DNA from: Streptomyces pyxinae
GTDB taxonomy: Bacteria > Actinomycetota > Actinomycetes > Streptomycetales > Streptomycetaceae
DNA: 64,000 bases
Reading direction: 5' to 3'
NCBI RefSeq assembly: GCF_024756275.1
Contig: NZ_JANUGQ010000012.1
Span: 148,832 to 212,831 of the forward strand
The translations under genes and the position numbers were made by a program. The notes under the pieces were generated by a model. It saw only the letters and a list, made by a program, of their open reading frames with translations. It was not told the origin of the DNA and did not search any database. This document shows positions 36,408-48,723 of this stretch, piece by piece. Positions within the stretch are counted from its first letter, which is position 1. The number at the start of each line of letters is the position of its first letter.

Positions 36408-36811
36408 AGCCCGATCTCCGGCACCGAGAACTCCACCCGCTCCCCCACCGAGGGCAGCGCCTCGTCGCCCCGCTCCCCCGCCGTCCCCCCGGCGAACTCC
36501 GCCAGCAGAATCGCGCCGCCGAGGCGGATCACCACCACGGAGTCCTCGCCCACCCCGTCCACCGTGCCCCGGAGCCGGACGGCGGCCCCCGGCGCGTCCG
36601 CCACCAGAAGGTCCGGCCCCTCCGCCGGCCTCCAGGCCGCCACCTCCCCCGGGACGTCCACCTCCCCATGGACGACTGTCCCGGCCCCCGGCACCTCCGC
36701 CCCGCACCACCGGGCCCAGGCCCGCCCGGCCGCGCTCCGGAAGACGACCCCGACACCGCCGCCGCTCTCGTCCTCCGTGCCCCGGAGCACCTCCAGCACC
36801 TCCACCCGCAT
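36389..36811 (-). CDS. Conserved-looking unknown protein
   Basis: 140 residues, start ATG (MRVEVLEVLRGTEDE). Predominantly beta strands with Gly turns (GVVFRSAAGRAWARW, RLRGTVDGVGEDSVVVIRLGG), like an OB- or Sm-sized barrel. Its last 19 bases overlap the end of the convergent phosphatase gene. No family recognised. Coding is supported by an even strand pattern and lack of low complexity. Confidence 0.6.
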   Translation of the reverse strand: MRVEVLEVLRGTEDESGGGVGVVFRSAAGRAWARWCGAEVPGAGTVVHGEVDVPGEVAAWRPAEGPDLLVADAPGAAVRLRGTVDGVGEDSVVVIRLGGAILLAEFAGGTAGERGDEALPSVGERVEFSVPEIGLYPVSV

Positions 36812-36964
36812 GGGCCAAGCCTCGCAGCCCGTGGCGGTGTTCCTCCCGGCGGCGCCTTCCCTGCCCGGGCGGCGGGCCGGGGACCGGGACCGCCCCGGGC
36901 GGTCGGGGAGGACCGGCCGGGGCGGGCGACAGCGCTGCGGGTGACCGCGCCACTGAGGGCGGCG

Positions 36965-37564
36965 TCAGGAAAGCTGGCCGTCGTAGTCGGGGAGCTTGAA
37001 TCCGCGCTCGTAGTTCTTGTACTCCAGGTCGCCGGGCCGGTTTCCGACATTGGCGATGAGGGTGTAGCCCTCGGCGACGAACTGCTTGCGGCAGCGGATC
37101 TTCACATCGACCGCGTGGCTTTCGTTCTTCTTCAGGCAGATTTCGGTGATCGCCGGATAGCCCGCCTTCTTCAGCGCGGAGAGCGCGGCCGACTTGCCGC
37201 TCTCCGAGCGGGCGGTGGCGATCAGTATCGGGACTCCGCTGCCGGCCGCCGCCTTGGCGAACTCCAGCACCGGCTTGTTGGGAGCGCCCGGGTGGTACTC
37301 GGTCTCCAGCGAGGTGTTGTCGATGTCCAGGACGATCGCCAGCTTCGAACCGCCCTGCGCCACCCGGTCCTTGAGGTAGGGGATCGCGGGGTCCATGGCC
37401 TTGCGGACGTCCCGCTGCCAGGTCTCGTAGCTCGGCAGCGAGGCGGCGGCACCAGGGGTGGGCGCGGTGGCGCGGGGAGCCGCGGTGACGGAGGGGGCGG
37501 CGGCCAGGCCGAGGGCGAGCAGTCCGGCCACCGCGGCGGCGGCCCGGCGCGTACGGGAATGCAT
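36965..37564 (-). CDS. Secreted HAD-type acid phosphatase
   Basis: 199 residues from the ATG that follows GGAGAG (an ATG 5 codons earlier has no site). Residues 1-28 are a Sec signal (RTRRAAAAVAGLLALGLAAAP). The HAD nucleophile motif is LDIDNTSLET. The motif 2 Thr (ILIATARSES), the Lys (ICLKKNES) and the acidic motif GNRPGDLEY follow. It belongs to the plant/bacterial acid phosphatase B-like HAD class and acts outside the cell. Lone gene. Confidence 0.88.
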   Translation of the reverse strand: MHSRTRRAAAAVAGLLALGLAAAPSVTAAPRATAPTPGAAASLPSYETWQRDVRKAMDPAIPYLKDRVAQGGSKLAIVLDIDNTSLETEYHPGAPNKPVLEFAKAAAGSGVPILIATARSESGKSAALSALKKAGYPAITEICLKKNESHAVDVKIRCRKQFVAEGYTLIANVGNRPGDLEYKNYERGFKLPDYDGQLS

Positions 37565-37768
37565 TTGTTCGCTCTCCATTCATTTTCTCGCAACCGAGAA
37601 AAGAGCAGATGGGGGCGCCCCTATTTCCGGGGCGCTGCAATGGAGTTTGCGGTCTGGATGCTAGCAGCGAAATCCGGCCCCCTGGAGGAGTGTTCGCCCG
37701 GCACCCGTTCACATATTTGACGCGCGCCCGGTGGAGAGCGGCGTTCGGCACGGCACGGCGCACCCGCT

Positions 37769-38755
37769 TTATTCCGCCATGTGCCAGGAGATGCCGAATT
37801 TGCCGGGACCGAAGTCCAGACCAATGGCGTGCACCGTTCCGGAGGGGCCGGCCTCCAGATTTCGCACAGCCTTCGGCTCCGCTTCACCGATGCGTGTGGT
37901 GAGCTGCCGGCACCGGGCCGGGAGCGCGGCCGGATCGAAGCAGACCTCCAGCACATAGGCGCGCACCACGCCCCGGAAGTACCGGGAGACCCGGTCGCCG
38001 CGCGCGGAGGTCCGGTCCGGGGCGTCCGGCCGGACGGACTCGTACGCGATGAGCACGGTCTCGTCCCTGCGCAGGGCGCGTTCGAAGAGCAGCTCCACCG
38101 CGGTCAGGCCGGAGTCCGGGTGCCGGACGACCCGGCCGACGCGGCAGTTGCGCGGGTTGGTCACCGGGACCGGGGCTCCCCGCCGCGGCCCGTCGCCCCA
38201 GTCGGTCAGCAGGACCAGCCGGTCAGGCCCGTCCTCCTCGGCGCGCAGCACCAGCGTGGCGTGCAGTTCGCGGGCGCGGCCGTCGGGCCCGACGATCATC
38301 CGGTCGTGCACGCTCAGCCGGCGCAGCGCGGCGTCCGAGTACGGGGCGAAGGGTGCCAGCAGGGCGGCGGCCCCGGGCCGGGTGGCCCACACATCGGCCG
38401 TCGCCGGCATCCGGTCGGCCAGGGTGCGGCGCCCGCGCGGCCGGGCCGGGGCCAGCAGGGCGCGCAGGGCGTTGTCGGGCAGGCCGAGTACGGCTTCCAA
38501 CTGCCGCAGCGCCCGCAGGGATTCGGGGCGCTCGGGCCGGCGGCGCCCGGACTGCCAGGAGCTCAGGGTGGCGACGCTCAGCGGTGCGCCGCGCCGGGCC
38601 AGCCGGTCCCGCACCCGGTCCAGGCTCAGCCCGCCGGCCGCGATGGCCGTCCGCAGCGCGTCCGCGAACGGCCCCCGCTCCAGCAGCCGGGCCAGTTCCT
38701 CCGCGAGCGGATCGCCGGCTGCCCCCGGGCCCCGCCGGGGTGTCGTACCCGCCAT
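37769..38755 (-). CDS. XRE-type HTH protein with C-terminal effector domain
   Basis: 328 residues from MAGTTPRRGPGAAGDP after GGGAG. Residues 20-90 form a helix-turn-helix (LSLDRVRDRLARRGAPLSVATLSSW...). The 220-residue C-terminal domain has beta-rich segments (LLTDWGDGPRRGAPVPVTNPRN, YFRGVVRAYVLEV) and no recognised motif. A 46-codon upstream frame is shadow. The ATGCCC/GGGCAT inverted repeat at 38,786-38,808 lies between this gene and the start and could be its operator. Function unknown. Confidence 0.78.
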   Translation of the reverse strand: MAGTTPRRGPGAAGDPLAEELARLLERGPFADALRTAIAAGGLSLDRVRDRLARRGAPLSVATLSSWQSGRRRPERPESLRALRQLEAVLGLPDNALRALLAPARPRGRRTLADRMPATADVWATRPGAAALLAPFAPYSDAALRRLSVHDRMIVGPDGRARELHATLVLRAEEDGPDRLVLLTDWGDGPRRGAPVPVTNPRNCRVGRVVRHPDSGLTAVELLFERALRRDETVLIAYESVRPDAPDRTSARGDRVSRYFRGVVRAYVLEVCFDPAALPARCRQLTTRIGEAEPKAVRNLEAGPSGTVHAIGLDFGPGKFGISWHMAE

Positions 38756-39000
38756 CGGATCTCCCGCGTCCCGTGCCCTGCGCCCATGCCCTAAGGCGCC
38801 ATGGGCATGACAGCGTATGGCACAGGGGTGCGGCCGGACGCCTGGGCGAGTGAAGGCGGGCGTCGGCCGCCGCACCCGCTCCGGGGGATCCACCGCCTAC
38901 CGGACCCCCCGGCCACCGGGCGGCCGGAAACCGCCGGTGTCCCGGGGGGCGGTGGCGGGCAACATGGGGCTGGAACCGGGGGGACTGCCAAGGGGGAACG

Positions 39001-39543
39001 ATGGCAGAGGAAACGCGGGGCGCCCCGTACGAGATCTACGGCGACAGTCTGGGATCGGCGCTGTTCGGCGGGCTGGTGGCGGCGGGCCTGGGCACCATGT
39101 CGTTCTGGGCGTGGCCGCCGTGGGACATGGAGAACCCGTTCGGCGTGATCTTCTTCTGGGCCTGGCCGCTGCTGTGCCTGACGTTCGGCGTGGTGGGGCT
39201 GCTCCTCGTGGTGCGCGGCTTCTTCGTGCCGGTGCTGCGGGCGGACCCGGCCGGGGTGCGCTGCGGCCGCTTCCGGGCGGGCTGGACGGAGATACGTGAG
39301 GTCGTCGTCGGAACCCTGGAGACGTACCACTTCAACCCGGAGGAGCCCGGGAAGTCCGGGCACGTCCAGCGCCGCGCGGTCTGGGTGTACCTCAACAGCG
39401 ACCTGCGCCACGAGTGGCAGGCCCCCACCCTCGGCGACGACCCCCCGCTGGCCGACCTCCGCGACGGCCTGGCCCGGCACGCCGGCACCGTCCCGGTCCG
39501 CGCCACCCGCGAGGTCCTGCGCCGCCGGACCTGGAGCAAATGA
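39001..39543 (+). CDS. Membrane protein with two TM segments and PH-like domain
   Basis: 180 residues. Two hydrophobic segments at about 15-33 and 47-75 (IFFWAWPLLCLTFGVVGLLLVV), then a soluble C-terminal domain (VRCGRFRAGWTEIREVVVG ...) resembling bacterial PH-like domains attached to membrane anchors. SD AAGGGGGAACG before ATG. No known function; divergent from the HTH gene. Confidence 0.7.
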   Translation: MAEETRGAPYEIYGDSLGSALFGGLVAAGLGTMSFWAWPPWDMENPFGVIFFWAWPLLCLTFGVVGLLLVVRGFFVPVLRADPAGVRCGRFRAGWTEIREVVVGTLETYHFNPEEPGKSGHVQRRAVWVYLNSDLRHEWQAPTLGDDPPLADLRDGLARHAGTVPVRATREVLRRRTWSK

Positions 39544-39633
39544 CCCCGTCGTACGGCCGGTGTTCCGCGCCCATACGGCGCTGACGCCCGCACCTCGGGC
39601 GACGAGGGAGGGCGCCAGTGGAGCGGGAACCGG

Positions 39634-39843
39634 TCAGCGCGTGGAGGCGTACGAGACGAAGTCCGCCCAGGTGGTGGGGGCGACGGAGAGGCTGGGCCCC
39701 GGAGCGACCTTGGAGTCGCGGACATGGACGGCGGCGGGGGCGGAGGCGACCTCGACGCAGGAATCGCCGTTGCTGCTGCTGCTGTAGCTGCTCTTGAACC
39801 AGACGAGCCCGTCGGACACCCCGGCAGAGGTCTTGCGGATCAT
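39634..39843 (-). CDS. DUF397 small protein
   Basis: 69 residues (MIRKTSAGVSDGLVWFKSSYS) with the family hallmark WFKSSYSSSSNGDSCVEVA and VRDSK. DUF397 proteins pair with XRE regulators in Streptomyces and are proposed regulatory or developmental partners. ATG overlaps the stop of the XRE gene (ATGA), so the two are one operon. Confidence 0.92.
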   Translation of the reverse strand: MIRKTSAGVSDGLVWFKSSYSSSSNGDSCVEVASAPAAVHVRDSKVAPGPSLSVAPTTWADFVSYASTR

Positions 39844-40730
39844 CTCTCTCCTAGCAGTCGCTCGATGAAGGCCATGGACTTCTCCGGAGTCAGGGCCCGA
39901 CCCCGGATGATGCCATAGCGCAGCTCCAGCAGCCGCAGATGACGAGGGTCGGAGGCCGGACGGCCGCCGAATTCGTCGTCCATCCGCCCAACGCCCGTCC
40001 CGTCCGGGAACTTCAGGATATCGATGCGTCCGCCCGTGCCCGGATGGTCGCCGCACGAGGTCGGCATCACCTGGATCTCCACGTGCGGCAACCGCCCTAC
40101 ATGCAGCAGATGTTCGAGCTGTCGCCGCAGCACCATTCTGCCCCCGATCGGACGGGTGAGCGTCACCTCTTCCTGAATGAAGCTCATCTCGGGGGCCGGG
40201 GAGCGCTCGAAGACCTTCTGCCGGGCCAGCCGAGCCGCCACCCGCCGCTCCAGGTGCTCCTCCACATAGGCAGGGCGCCGGGTCTTGAGCAGCTCCCGGA
40301 TGTACTCCTCGATCTGGAGCAGCCCATGGAGGTTGTGGATGCCGTACGTCAGGATGTCGACGGCCCTGTTCTCCATCTGAGCCAGCTCGCGGACTTCCTT
40401 CGGGTAACCGACCTCCGCGACGTCCTCCTTGGTGGCGGCGATGAGCCCACCCGCGTTCAGCACCGTGTCCACAGCATCGAGGAACTCGGGACGCGGGATG
40501 CGGACGCCGGTCTCCATCTTGTAGATCATGGCCTCGCCGTACCCGGTCCGGCGGCCCAGCTCGGCGCCGCTCATCCCCGCCCTCTTGCGGTGCAAGCGGA
40601 TCTGCCGGCCCACCGCCCTGACGACAGCCGCACCGTTCTCATCGCTCGGGTCTACCTCCCAACCAGACCCGTCCTCCGCCTCTTCGTTGGGCTGCCACCC
40701 GCTGGGGTCCTGTTCCTCGTTCGCTGCCAC
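39840..40730 (-). CDS. XRE/DUF5753 regulator
   Basis: 296 residues from GTG after GGAGGTGGCGCGC. The XRE helix-turn-helix is at about residues 35-65 (IRLHRKRAGMSGAELGRRTGYGEAMIYKMETG). The rest is the DUF5753 domain that follows HTH in this Streptomyces family. Forms an operon with DUF397. A 116-codon longer frame is not conserved-looking. Target genes unknown. Confidence 0.9.
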   Translation of the reverse strand: MAANEEQDPSGWQPNEEAEDGSGWEVDPSDENGAAVVRAVGRQIRLHRKRAGMSGAELGRRTGYGEAMIYKMETGVRIPRPEFLDAVDTVLNAGGLIAATKEDVAEVGYPKEVRELAQMENRAVDILTYGIHNLHGLLQIEEYIRELLKTRRPAYVEEHLERRVAARLARQKVFERSPAPEMSFIQEEVTLTRPIGGRMVLRRQLEHLLHVGRLPHVEIQVMPTSCGDHPGTGGRIDILKFPDGTGVGRMDDEFGGRPASDPRHLRLLELRYGIIRGRALTPEKSMAFIERLLGER

Positions 40731-40859
40731 GCGCGCCACCTCCGACGTGCCGTCAAGTCCGAAACCACCTTGCCCCCGCCGAGGCCCCCGACAGCCCGGA
40801 CAGGGTCGGACAAAACTCGGACAGTCACCGTACGCACCCCCGGAGTCACTGGCGGCCGA

Positions 40860-41471
40860 ATGTGCAACGCCTTCAGAGTTTGTGACGTGAACCACAACAC
40901 CTCTGAAATGCCCCCCGAAGAGCGCGACTTCGATGTAAAGCTCGCGCCCACCCCGCACGGCGCCCGGGCCGCCCGGCTGCTGGCCGTCGCCCGGCTCGGC
41001 GCCTGGGAGGTGCCGGAAGCCGCTGTCGAGGCGGCGGCGCTGATCGTGGCCGAGCTCGCCGCCAACGCCTTCACCCATGGACGGCTGCCGGGACGGGACT
41101 TCCGGCTCGCGCTGAAGGTGCCCGGTGACGGCCGGGTGCTGCGGATCGAGGTGACCGACACCCGTGCCGAACGGTTGCCGGGCACCCGGCCCGGCCGGCC
41201 GGTGTTCGACTCGGAGTCCGGGCGCGGACTGCTGCTGGTGGACGCGCTGGCGAGCCGGTGGGGCGCGGCGTCCGAGCCGGTGCCGCGCAAGACGGTGTGG
41301 GCCGAGCTGGATCTCGCACCGGAGACCGGGTTTCCGGGTTCCGGTGAACCGGGTCGCGGCGGGCCCGGCGGTCCCTCCGGGGAAAGGAACGAGCGAGAAG
41401 AAACCCAGCTCAGCCCCGCCCCTCCCGCCCGGACGGTGGGCTCACTCCGTCGAGTGAACTTGGGCAACTGA
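40860..41471 (+). CDS. RsbW/SpoIIAB-like histidine-kinase-type ATPase (anti-sigma)
   Basis: 203 residues. HATPase_c_2 domain: N box AELAANAFTHG (Asn and His), G1 box ESGRGLLLVDALASRWG. It typically binds an anti-anti-sigma factor or sigma factor. Divergent from the XRE-DUF397 pair. Start at ATG 40,860; ATG at 40,908 or GTG 40,887 are alternatives. C-terminal 40 residues are low complexity. Confidence 0.85.
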   Translation: MCNAFRVCDVNHNTSEMPPEERDFDVKLAPTPHGARAARLLAVARLGAWEVPEAAVEAAALIVAELAANAFTHGRLPGRDFRLALKVPGDGRVLRIEVTDTRAERLPGTRPGRPVFDSESGRGLLLVDALASRWGAASEPVPRKTVWAELDLAPETGFPGSGEPGRGGPGGPSGERNEREETQLSPAPPARTVGSLRRVNLGN

Positions 41472-41610
41472 GCTGGCGCGGCGCCGGGTTGGGTGTCCTA
41501 CGCTCGCCGCGACACGTCACCCCCGGCGTGCCCCAGACATACGTCGGCCCTCGCGGGGACTGCCATCCCACTGCGAGGGCCTGACCACCCAGGAAGCCAA
41601 AACCTTCCCG

Positions 41611-42780
41611 ATGGATGTTCAGCACCTTAGCGCTCCCGTGCGCGCGTTGTCCGGCGTTGCCGGTGACTCGCGCCGTACGGACCGCCGCCGTCGGCCCTCC
41701 GGGGTGACGCACCAGAACACCCGGCACACCACCCGGTTCACCGTCATCGGCAACCACCTGGCCCAGCACGCCCGGTTGTCGCTGCTGGCCATCGGGCTGT
41801 CGGTGCACATCCAGTCGCTGCCGACCGGTACGCCGGTGGACATCAGATCGCTGGCCGGACGCTTCCCCGAGGGCACCGACCGGATCGCCGCCGGGCTCCG
41901 AGAGCTGGAGGCCCACGGCTACCTGCGCCGGGAGCGGGTGCGGGACGCCCGGGGCCGGGTGGTCACCCGGACGGTCTCCTGCAACCAGCCGGGCACCCGG
42001 CTCCCCCGGACCCCCGGGCCGGAGCCCGCTTCGGCTCCCGAGCCTGGGGGCCGAGCTTCCGCCCCGGCCGAGCCCGAGACGGGGCCCGGGACCTGGCCCG
42101 AGGTGGGGGCCGAGCCCGAGCTTCGGGCGTCCACCCCGGCCGAGCCCGAGCCCCGGGCATCCGTCCCGGCCGAGCCCGGGGCCCGGGGAACCGACCCGGC
42201 CGAGCCCGAGGTGGGGTCTGTTCCCGCGCCGCCGGGGCGTGGCGCCGACCCCGCGCCGCCCGGGCCGGAGTGGGAGTGCGGGCCGCCCCTCGGAGCCGTA
42301 CCGCCGAAGCCCGGCCGGCGGACGCGTCGACCGGTGGCTCCGCTCGCCGTGCCCCGGCCCGGGTTCCCGGCGCCCGAGCTGCTCCGGGCGGCGGCGGGAC
42401 TGCTGGCCGGGCTGCACCGGGCGGACCCCCGGCTGTTGCTGTCGGCGCGGGACACCGATCGGCTGGCCCCGGGGGTGGCGGCCTGGCTGGAGCGGGACGT
42501 GGCGCCCGAGGCGGTACGGCACGCCCTGACGGCCGAACTGCCCGGGGCGATGCGCTACCCGGCCGCCCTGCTGGCCCACCGGCTGACCGCCCAGCTCCCC
42601 CCGGCGCCTGCCTTCCGGCCACCCCCGGCCGCCCGGCCGGACCCGATCCAGACCTGCGACGGCTGCGACCGCGCCTTCCGCGCCCCGGCCCCCGGCCGCT
42701 GCCGCGCCTGCCCGCCCGAGCACCCCGAACCACCCGAACCGCCCGAACCGAGGAGCCCGCATGACCAGCTCACCCCGTGA
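41611..42780 (+). CDS. HTH protein with proline/acidic repeats and zinc-like end
   Basis: 389 residues (GTG at 41,704 is an alternative start 31 codons later). Residues 40-110 look like a winged helix (FTVIGNHLAQHARLSLLAIGLSVHIQSL, LEAHGYLRRERV). Residues about 140-240 are long PAEPE/EPRAS repeats. The end has a CDGC...CRAC pattern at about 348-368, a probable zinc knuckle. Similar proteins are common in Streptomyces with unknown role. The PAEPE repeats are likely variable between strains. Confidence 0.7.
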   Translation: MDVQHLSAPVRALSGVAGDSRRTDRRRRPSGVTHQNTRHTTRFTVIGNHLAQHARLSLLAIGLSVHIQSLPTGTPVDIRSLAGRFPEGTDRIAAGLRELEAHGYLRRERVRDARGRVVTRTVSCNQPGTRLPRTPGPEPASAPEPGGRASAPAEPETGPGTWPEVGAEPELRASTPAEPEPRASVPAEPGARGTDPAEPEVGSVPAPPGRGADPAPPGPEWECGPPLGAVPPKPGRRTRRPVAPLAVPRPGFPAPELLRAAAGLLAGLHRADPRLLLSARDTDRLAPGVAAWLERDVAPEAVRHALTAELPGAMRYPAALLAHRLTAQLPPAPAFRPPPAARPDPIQTCDGCDRAFRAPAPGRCRACPPEHPEPPEPPEPRSPHDQLTP

Positions 42781-43191
42781 ACCCGACGCCCGCGCGTCCC
42801 TCAGCCCCCTCGGGCGCCAACTGGTCAGGGACATCGCCAAGGACTTCGTCCGGGCGTACAAGGAGGGCCGCGCCGATCACTACCCGGCCTGGTGCGTCGA
42901 GGCCTACGCCGAGGGTGTGTGGAATCGATCCAAATCGTCCTGAAGGCACGTGAGGTGGTCCTGCCGGACGCGCTCCTCCGGCACATCTCCGCCTGCCGCG
43001 ACGCCGAAGAGCTGGAGAAGTGGCTCAGGGTCGCCGTCGTCTTCCCGGCAGAGGAGAAGGCACCCGCCCTCGCGACCGGAAAGCCGCCGCACAGCCCTCG
43101 GCCCTCCTCCACCAGCCGGGCGATCGCGCCCGCTCCAGCGTCGCCCGCCGAGCCGTCCGCCCCGCCCGAGGGCCCGGGCGCCCCCCAGTGA
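42761..43191 (+). pseudogene. Rpn-family-like C-terminal remnant broken by a GT insertion
   Basis: Two frames that join: 42,761 reads MTSSPREPDARASLSPLG...AYAEG then goes off frame at GTGTGTGG (42,915-42,922). Taking one GT out lets it continue as EGVESIQIVLKAREVVLPD, and then LLRHISACRDAEELEKWL, which lines up with the C-terminal end of the intact gene next door (VLNVLKARGIDVPEALRERV, IACRDHDTLQQWL). So it is the 3' piece of a paralogue, or a short gene of that class, disabled by a dinucleotide slip. The last 40 residues are low complexity. A sequencing error is the alternative. Confidence 0.7.
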
Positions 43192-43260
43192 GCGACCGGT
43201 CACATCCACGGAACCCGGCACCCGCCGGCCTCCCCACCCGACCCGCCCGAAGGAGTCCGC

Positions 43261-44175
43261 ATGGTCGGCTCACCCCATGAAGCGATGCACCGGATCTTCC
43301 AGGAGTTCCCCAAGCTGGTGGACGGCGTGTGCGGCGCGCTCCAGCTGCCGGCGCCCCGGACGGCCTCCGCGACCCCGCTGCCGACGGACCTGACGGAGCT
43401 GCGCCCCCTTGAGCGCCGGATCGACACGCTGATGCGCTGCGAGTCCGAGACGGGCGGGAGCTTCCTGCTGGCCGTCGAGGCCCAGGGCAAGAAGGACCCG
43501 CGGAAGCCCACCGGCTGGGCCAACTACGTGACCCATCTCTATGAGAAGTACGAGCTGCCGCTGATCTTCCTGGTCGTGTGCCAGGACCGGGCCACGGCCG
43601 AGTGGGCGGCGCACTGCCCCACGCCGGTCGGGCTGCTGCAACCGGACCTGCTCACCCTGCGCCCGCTGGTGGTCGGGCCGCACAACCTGCCGGTGATCAC
43701 CGATCCGGAGGAGGCGCTGGCCGACCCGGTGCTCGCCTCGCTGGCGGCCATCGCCCACGCGAAGGACCAGGGCTTCGGTGCCATACTCAAAGCGCTGTCC
43801 ACCGCTCTGCGGGACACCCCCGAAGACATTGCCAACCCGCTCATCGAACTCACTTCACAGGGGCTGGGCACCCGCCCGGCCGGTCAGCATTGGAGGGACC
43901 TGGTGACCGTGGATCTTTCCTTCTACACCTCTCCCCTCGCGGAGGGGATCCGCGACGAAGGCCGTGACGAAGGCCATGAGAAAGGTCTTGCGGAGGGCCG
44001 CGAGCAAGGCGTAGCGCTCAGCGTCCTGAACGTCCTCAAGGCACGCGGCATCGACGTCCCGGAGGCCCTCCGGGAGCGGGTCATTGCCTGCCGCGACCAC
44101 GACACTCTCCAGCAGTGGTTGGCGCGGGCGGCCAACGCGACCACCGCCGAGGAGATCTTCGCCGGCGAGGAGTGA
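43261..44175 (+). CDS. Rpn-family (PD-(D/E)XK) protein
   Basis: 304 residues. The N-terminal half has the restriction-nuclease-like core (FLLAVEAQGKKDP with Glu, Gln and Lys), then the C-terminal region typical of Rpn/YhgA-like recombination-promoting nucleases. The helical stretch at residues 240-265 has charged repeats (GIRDEGRDEGHEKGLAEGREQG) that are hypervariable within this family. The gene is beside a broken relative. Function in recombination or phage defence is inferred from family only. Confidence 0.8.
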   Translation: MVGSPHEAMHRIFQEFPKLVDGVCGALQLPAPRTASATPLPTDLTELRPLERRIDTLMRCESETGGSFLLAVEAQGKKDPRKPTGWANYVTHLYEKYELPLIFLVVCQDRATAEWAAHCPTPVGLLQPDLLTLRPLVVGPHNLPVITDPEEALADPVLASLAAIAHAKDQGFGAILKALSTALRDTPEDIANPLIELTSQGLGTRPAGQHWRDLVTVDLSFYTSPLAEGIRDEGRDEGHEKGLAEGREQGVALSVLNVLKARGIDVPEALRERVIACRDHDTLQQWLARAANATTAEEIFAGEE

Positions 44176-44289
44176 GCCCACCGGGTCCCGCCGTCCCGCG
44201 CGCGAGCCCCCGAACCTCCGGGGCCACCCCGCGCGCTGCCCGGGGCCCGCACCGGGCGCCCGTCCCGCGCGCCTCGCGCTCCGCACACG

Positions 44290-44334
44290 CAAGAGCCCCC
44301 GCCACCCGGACGAATCCGGGGGCGGGGGCTCTTG
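44290..44334. terminator. Strong hairpin after tuf
   Basis: A 14-bp outer stem CAAGAGCCCCCGCC/GGCGGGGGCTCTTG with an inner CCGGA/TCCGG pair. Lies 38 bases after the tuf stop and 114 bases after the converging Rpn gene, so it can serve both. Followed by TTGGGTTG rather than a pure U-tract. Confidence 0.88.
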
Positions 44335-44371
44335 GGTTGCTCCGGGGAGCTACCAGGTCAGACCGACAAGC

Positions 44372-45565
<1,194 letters not shown>

Positions 45566-45632
45566 TGGGGTCCTCCTGTGGAGTGGTTCTGTACGCCTTA
45601 CTCATCGGCGCCAGGTGATCTTTGCTGGGGTG

Positions 45633-45682
45633 CCAGCCGCCGGGGACCCCTGCCTCGGGTGGGGCCGGGCCCCGGCGGCTGG
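45633..45682 (-). terminator. Hairpin between fusA and tuf
   Basis: 13-bp stem CCAGCCGCCGGGG/CCCCGGCGGCTGG with a 24-base loop in the 147-base spacer. May be an attenuator or mRNA processing site that lets tuf be expressed separately from fusA. Confidence 0.7.
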
Positions 45683-45712
45683 TATCAAGCCTAAAGCGTG
45701 AACTCGGGTGAG

Positions 45713-47839
<2,127 letters not shown>

Positions 47840-47878
47840 AAGGCTTCAGTCTTCTCTCGGTCTCGATGTGGGGTGCGA

Positions 47879-48349
47879 CTACCAGCGGTAGTGCGCGAAG
47901 GCCTTGTTGGACTCGGCCATCTTGTGCGTGTCCTCGCGCTTCTTGACCGAGGCGCCGAGGCCGTTCGAGGCGTCCAGCAGCTCGTTCATGAGGCGCTCGG
48001 TCATGGTCTTCTCACGGCGGGCGCGGGAGTAGCCCACGAGCCAGCGCAGCGCGAGGGTGGAGGCGCGACCGGGCTTGACCTCGATCGGCACCTGGTAGGT
48101 GGCGCCACCGACACGGCGGGACTTGACCTCGAGGGCGGGCTTGACGTTCTCAAGCGCGCGCTTCAGCGTGATGACCGGGTCGTTGCCGGTCTTCTCGCGG
48201 AGGCCTTCCATGGCGCCGTACACGATCCGCTCGGCGGTGGAGCGCTTGCCGTTGAGCAGGATCTTGTTGATCAGCGAGGTGACAAGAGGAGAACCGTAGA
48301 CCGGGTCGATGATGACCGGGCGCTTCGGGGCGGGGCCCTTACGAGGCAT
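47879..48349 (-). CDS. rpsG: 30S ribosomal protein S7
   Basis: 156 residues (MPRKGPAPKRPVIIDPVYGS). Head-assembly protein near the E site. 2 bases after rpsL stop, so coupled to it. Conserved RRVGGATYQVPIEV. Confidence 0.98.
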   Translation of the reverse strand: MPRKGPAPKRPVIIDPVYGSPLVTSLINKILLNGKRSTAERIVYGAMEGLREKTGNDPVITLKRALENVKPALEVKSRRVGGATYQVPIEVKPGRASTLALRWLVGYSRARREKTMTERLMNELLDASNGLGASVKKREDTHKMAESNKAFAHYRW

Positions 48350-48351
48350 TC

Positions 48352-48723
48352 TTACTTCTCCTTCTTGGCGCCGTAGCGGCTGCGGGCCTGCTTGCGGTTC
48401 TTGACACCCTGGGTGTCGAGCGAGCCGCGGATGATCTTGTAGCGAACACCCGGCAGGTCCTTCACACGGCCACCACGCACGAGCACGATCGAGTGCTCCT
48501 GCAGGTTGTGTCCCTCACCCGGGATGTAGGCCGTGACCTCGATGCCAGAGGTCAGACGCACACGCGCGACCTTACGCAGGGCCGAGTTCGGCTTCTTCGG
48601 GGTGGTCGTGAACACACGCGTGCAGACGCCGCGGCGCTGAGGGGAACCCTCGAGTGCGGGCGTCTTGTTCTTCTCGACCTTGTCCTGCCGGCCCTTCCGG
48701 ACCAGCTGCTGGATCGTAGGCAC
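48352..48723 (-). CDS. rpsL: 30S ribosomal protein S12
   Basis: 123 residues from GTG after GGAGAAGTA; the long upstream frame is shadow. The decoding loops carry Lys at 43 and 88 (TTPKKPNSAL and GGRVKDLPG), the wild-type, streptomycin-sensitive residues. First gene of the str operon, with its promoter at 48,918-48,946. Confidence 0.98.
   Translation of the reverse strand: MPTIQQLVRKGRQDKVEKNKTPALEGSPQRRGVCTRVFTTTPKKPNSALRKVARVRLTSGIEVTAYIPGEGHNLQEHSIVLVRGGRVKDLPGVRYKIIRGSLDTQGVKNRKQARSRYGAKKEK

Noticed and set aside
43261..44175. Rpn-like gene as an insertion sequence
   Set aside because: No terminal inverted repeats or target-site duplications seen, and the family is now classed as nuclease-like rather than transposase.
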